NCBI GenBank assembly: GCA_016710625.1
Contig: JADJVK010000001.1
Coordinates: 272,904-336,903 of the forward strand
DNA from: Saprospiraceae bacterium
Lineage (GTDB): Bacteria; Bacteroidota; Bacteroidia; Chitinophagales; Saprospiraceae
DNA length: 64,000 nt
Direction of reading: 5' to 3'
Shown here: positions 62,598 to 64,000 of the stretch, piece by piece
Layout of the letters: every line of letters begins with the position of its first letter
How positions within the stretch are numbered: position 1 is the first letter of the stretch
Notes under the pieces: generated by a model
Database searches by the model: none
What the model saw: only the letters and a program-made list of their open reading frames with translations
What the model was told of the DNA's origin: nothing
Program-made: the position numbers and the translations under genes

Positions 62598-64000
62598 TTA
62601 TTTTACTACAACCACTCTCTTATCATTTTCAAATTTTACAAAGTAGATGCCACTACTACCCTTATTAATTAACACTTTTGTAAGGCGTTCTTCACTTTCT
62701 ATTATTTGAATTAGCTGTCCAATTTGGTTATAGATTTCGATTTGTTTTTTTGGATTCATTGTTTCAATAATAATTTCTCCGTCGGTAGGGTTTGGATATA
62801 CTATAAAAGAGTTTGAATTTATACTTGGAACACTAACTGCTTCGATATTTTTAAAAAATATTACTTTTTTGCCATTAAAATCCGTTTGGCTTAGGCGATA
62901 ATAATTAGTTTTTCCTTTTATGGATTATTGTCTTTGAATAAATATCTATTTGAATTTGGGTAGTACCTCTACCTTGAATGGTTGCAATTAATGCCCAATC
63001 ATATCCATTAATTGATCTTTCAATTTCAAAATAATCATTATCCACTTCTGAAAGTACATCAAAAAAACAATCTACATTGCCTAATTTTTCATTATAGCTA
63101 CATTTAAAAGTTTTAAGATCAATCGGAAGCTGTTGATATGTGCATTGAGTATCAAAATAATTCAACCCATTAGAACCATTTGTTCCATCAGGCCCAGCCA
63201 TTTGTAGTGAAATATCACCGATTGCTCTATCGGAATCTAAAAATATATTAGCATAACCTATCCCCATAAAATTAGATGTAGATGAGTTGTTATGTACAAA
63301 TCCCAAACCGTGTCCAAGTTCATGTATAAATAATCTAGGTGGACAAGTACCAGTTACCAACATAAATCCATGATTTAGCTCAGATTTATCTTTATCTAAA
63401 GCTGGGTCACCTCCATCTGTATTACCAACAGGATTCATACCTCCAACAGGAGTGCCATAAAAAGAAATTCTAACAGGTTTTAGTCCATTAGGTCCATCCC
63501 AAGTTAATGGAATTCTTACAATGGTTTGATTTGTAGTGTTACTAGCAAAACCTGAAAATACAGGTAAATCATCCCAAATAGCAGCTGCACCATCAATATA
63601 ATATTCTCCACTTGTTCCTGCTGATGCATTAAAACTTAAAGCTGTTGGGAAAATATCAGATAGATTAGGAACTACAACACTTTGAGCCACCAATGTTATA
63701 TTAGTAGGATAAGAGAACTCTCCTCCAGTAGTGTTGAATTCACTTGAGTAAGTGTTAAATGTAGAATTAGTTATAGTATCGGCTGTTCCAGTTCTAACTA
63801 TTTCTACTTTCAAATCGCAAGTTGCACTTCTTTCATTAGCTTTTTTTAATTTTCTATTTCGATTATAGTTTTCTATGCTACCATACTTCTGAATAATCTT
63901 ATTGTTTTTATACTTACTCATTTCTAATATGAGTGAATTATCCATTTTGCAGATGAAATCTTCATGCCTCTGCCCAATAGAAAAACTAGTCATAAAAAAA
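62598..64000 (-). pseudogene. T9SS-secreted zinc metalloprotease, 5' end outside the window, frame-broken near its C-terminus
   Basis: The readable frame from 63993 begins MTSFSIGQRHEDF, which looks like the tail of a signal peptide, so the true start is probably beyond 64000. The metzincin-type site HELGHGLGFVH lies near residues 222-232, followed by SNFMGIGY with the Met-turn-like segment. Near 62917-62935 two single-base losses break the frame. Repair gives YSKDNNPIKGKTNYYRLSQTDFNGK, a hinge usual before T9SS domains. The tail ends in a type A sorting domain (VYPNPTDGEI, GIYFVKFENDKRVVVVK). Expected location: cell surface or secreted. Confidence 0.7.

Overview
The window reads as chromosomal DNA from a member of the Bacteroidota. 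Evidence: very AT-rich DNA; promoters of the TTG-N19/20-TAnnTTTG type (for example upstream of rimP, padR and higBA) with no obvious Shine-Dalgarno sites; gliding/type IX secretion genes (gldD, gldE, a PorV/PorQ-like and a PorG-like protein); and secreted proteins ending in T9SS sorting domains. The class within the phylum cannot be fixed from the sequence. No rRNA, tRNA, CRISPR array, insertion sequence or prophage was found.

Layout. 0-7.5 kb: amino acid permease, DUF937-OmpA envelope protein, a PadR regulator coupled to a frame-broken PspC/GIN membrane protein, an aldose epimerase and a glycosyltransferase. 7.7-17 kb: a broken T9SS cargo with dockerin-like repeats, HtrA protease, hydrolase, VanZ-like protein, MoxR ATPase, broken VanX-like dipeptidase and a TlpA thioredoxin. 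17-30 kb: ligA, methylmalonyl-CoA mutase, CBS protein, a POTRA/beta-barrel protein, NAD kinase, MFS transporter, DUF3108, flippase-like and PorG-like proteins, nadA and a PorV-like protein. 31-36 kb: accessory hypotheticals and two POT peptide transporters flanking a decayed gene. 36.8-41.8 kb: rimP-nusA-infB with an attenuator-like leader. 42-48 kb: a cassette of uncharacterised exported proteins, gldD, an Ig-like lipoprotein, lptB, two small lipoproteins and a glucosaminidase. 49-59 kb: C-terminal processing protease, sodium symporter, 2-oxoglutarate dehydrogenase E2, TlpA, grpE-dnaJ, mutY-ssb-gldE. 59.6-64 kb: accessory tail with a higBA toxin-antitoxin pair, a DUF4160/DUF2442 pair, decayed genes and a T9SS metalloprotease that runs off the right edge.

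The gene set is mostly housekeeping (translation, DNA repair, protein folding, NAD synthesis) mixed with envelope and secretion functions. Supply and use of T9SS cargo is visible: two cargo proteins carry sorting domains, and PorV-like, PorG-like, GldD and GldE proteins are the matching machinery or accessory factors.

The most striking window-wide signal is that at least eight genes, including the essential grpE, are interrupted by single-base frame changes. Most equal one missing base in a short homopolymer, usually A/T. This looks most like consensus indel error. However, the grpE site is a correctly phased A-AAA-AAG slippery heptamer, so slippage decoding cannot be dismissed from sequence alone. 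Clusters of lesions at 4.7-5.2, 34.0-34.4 and 62.0-62.9 kb look more like real gene decay.
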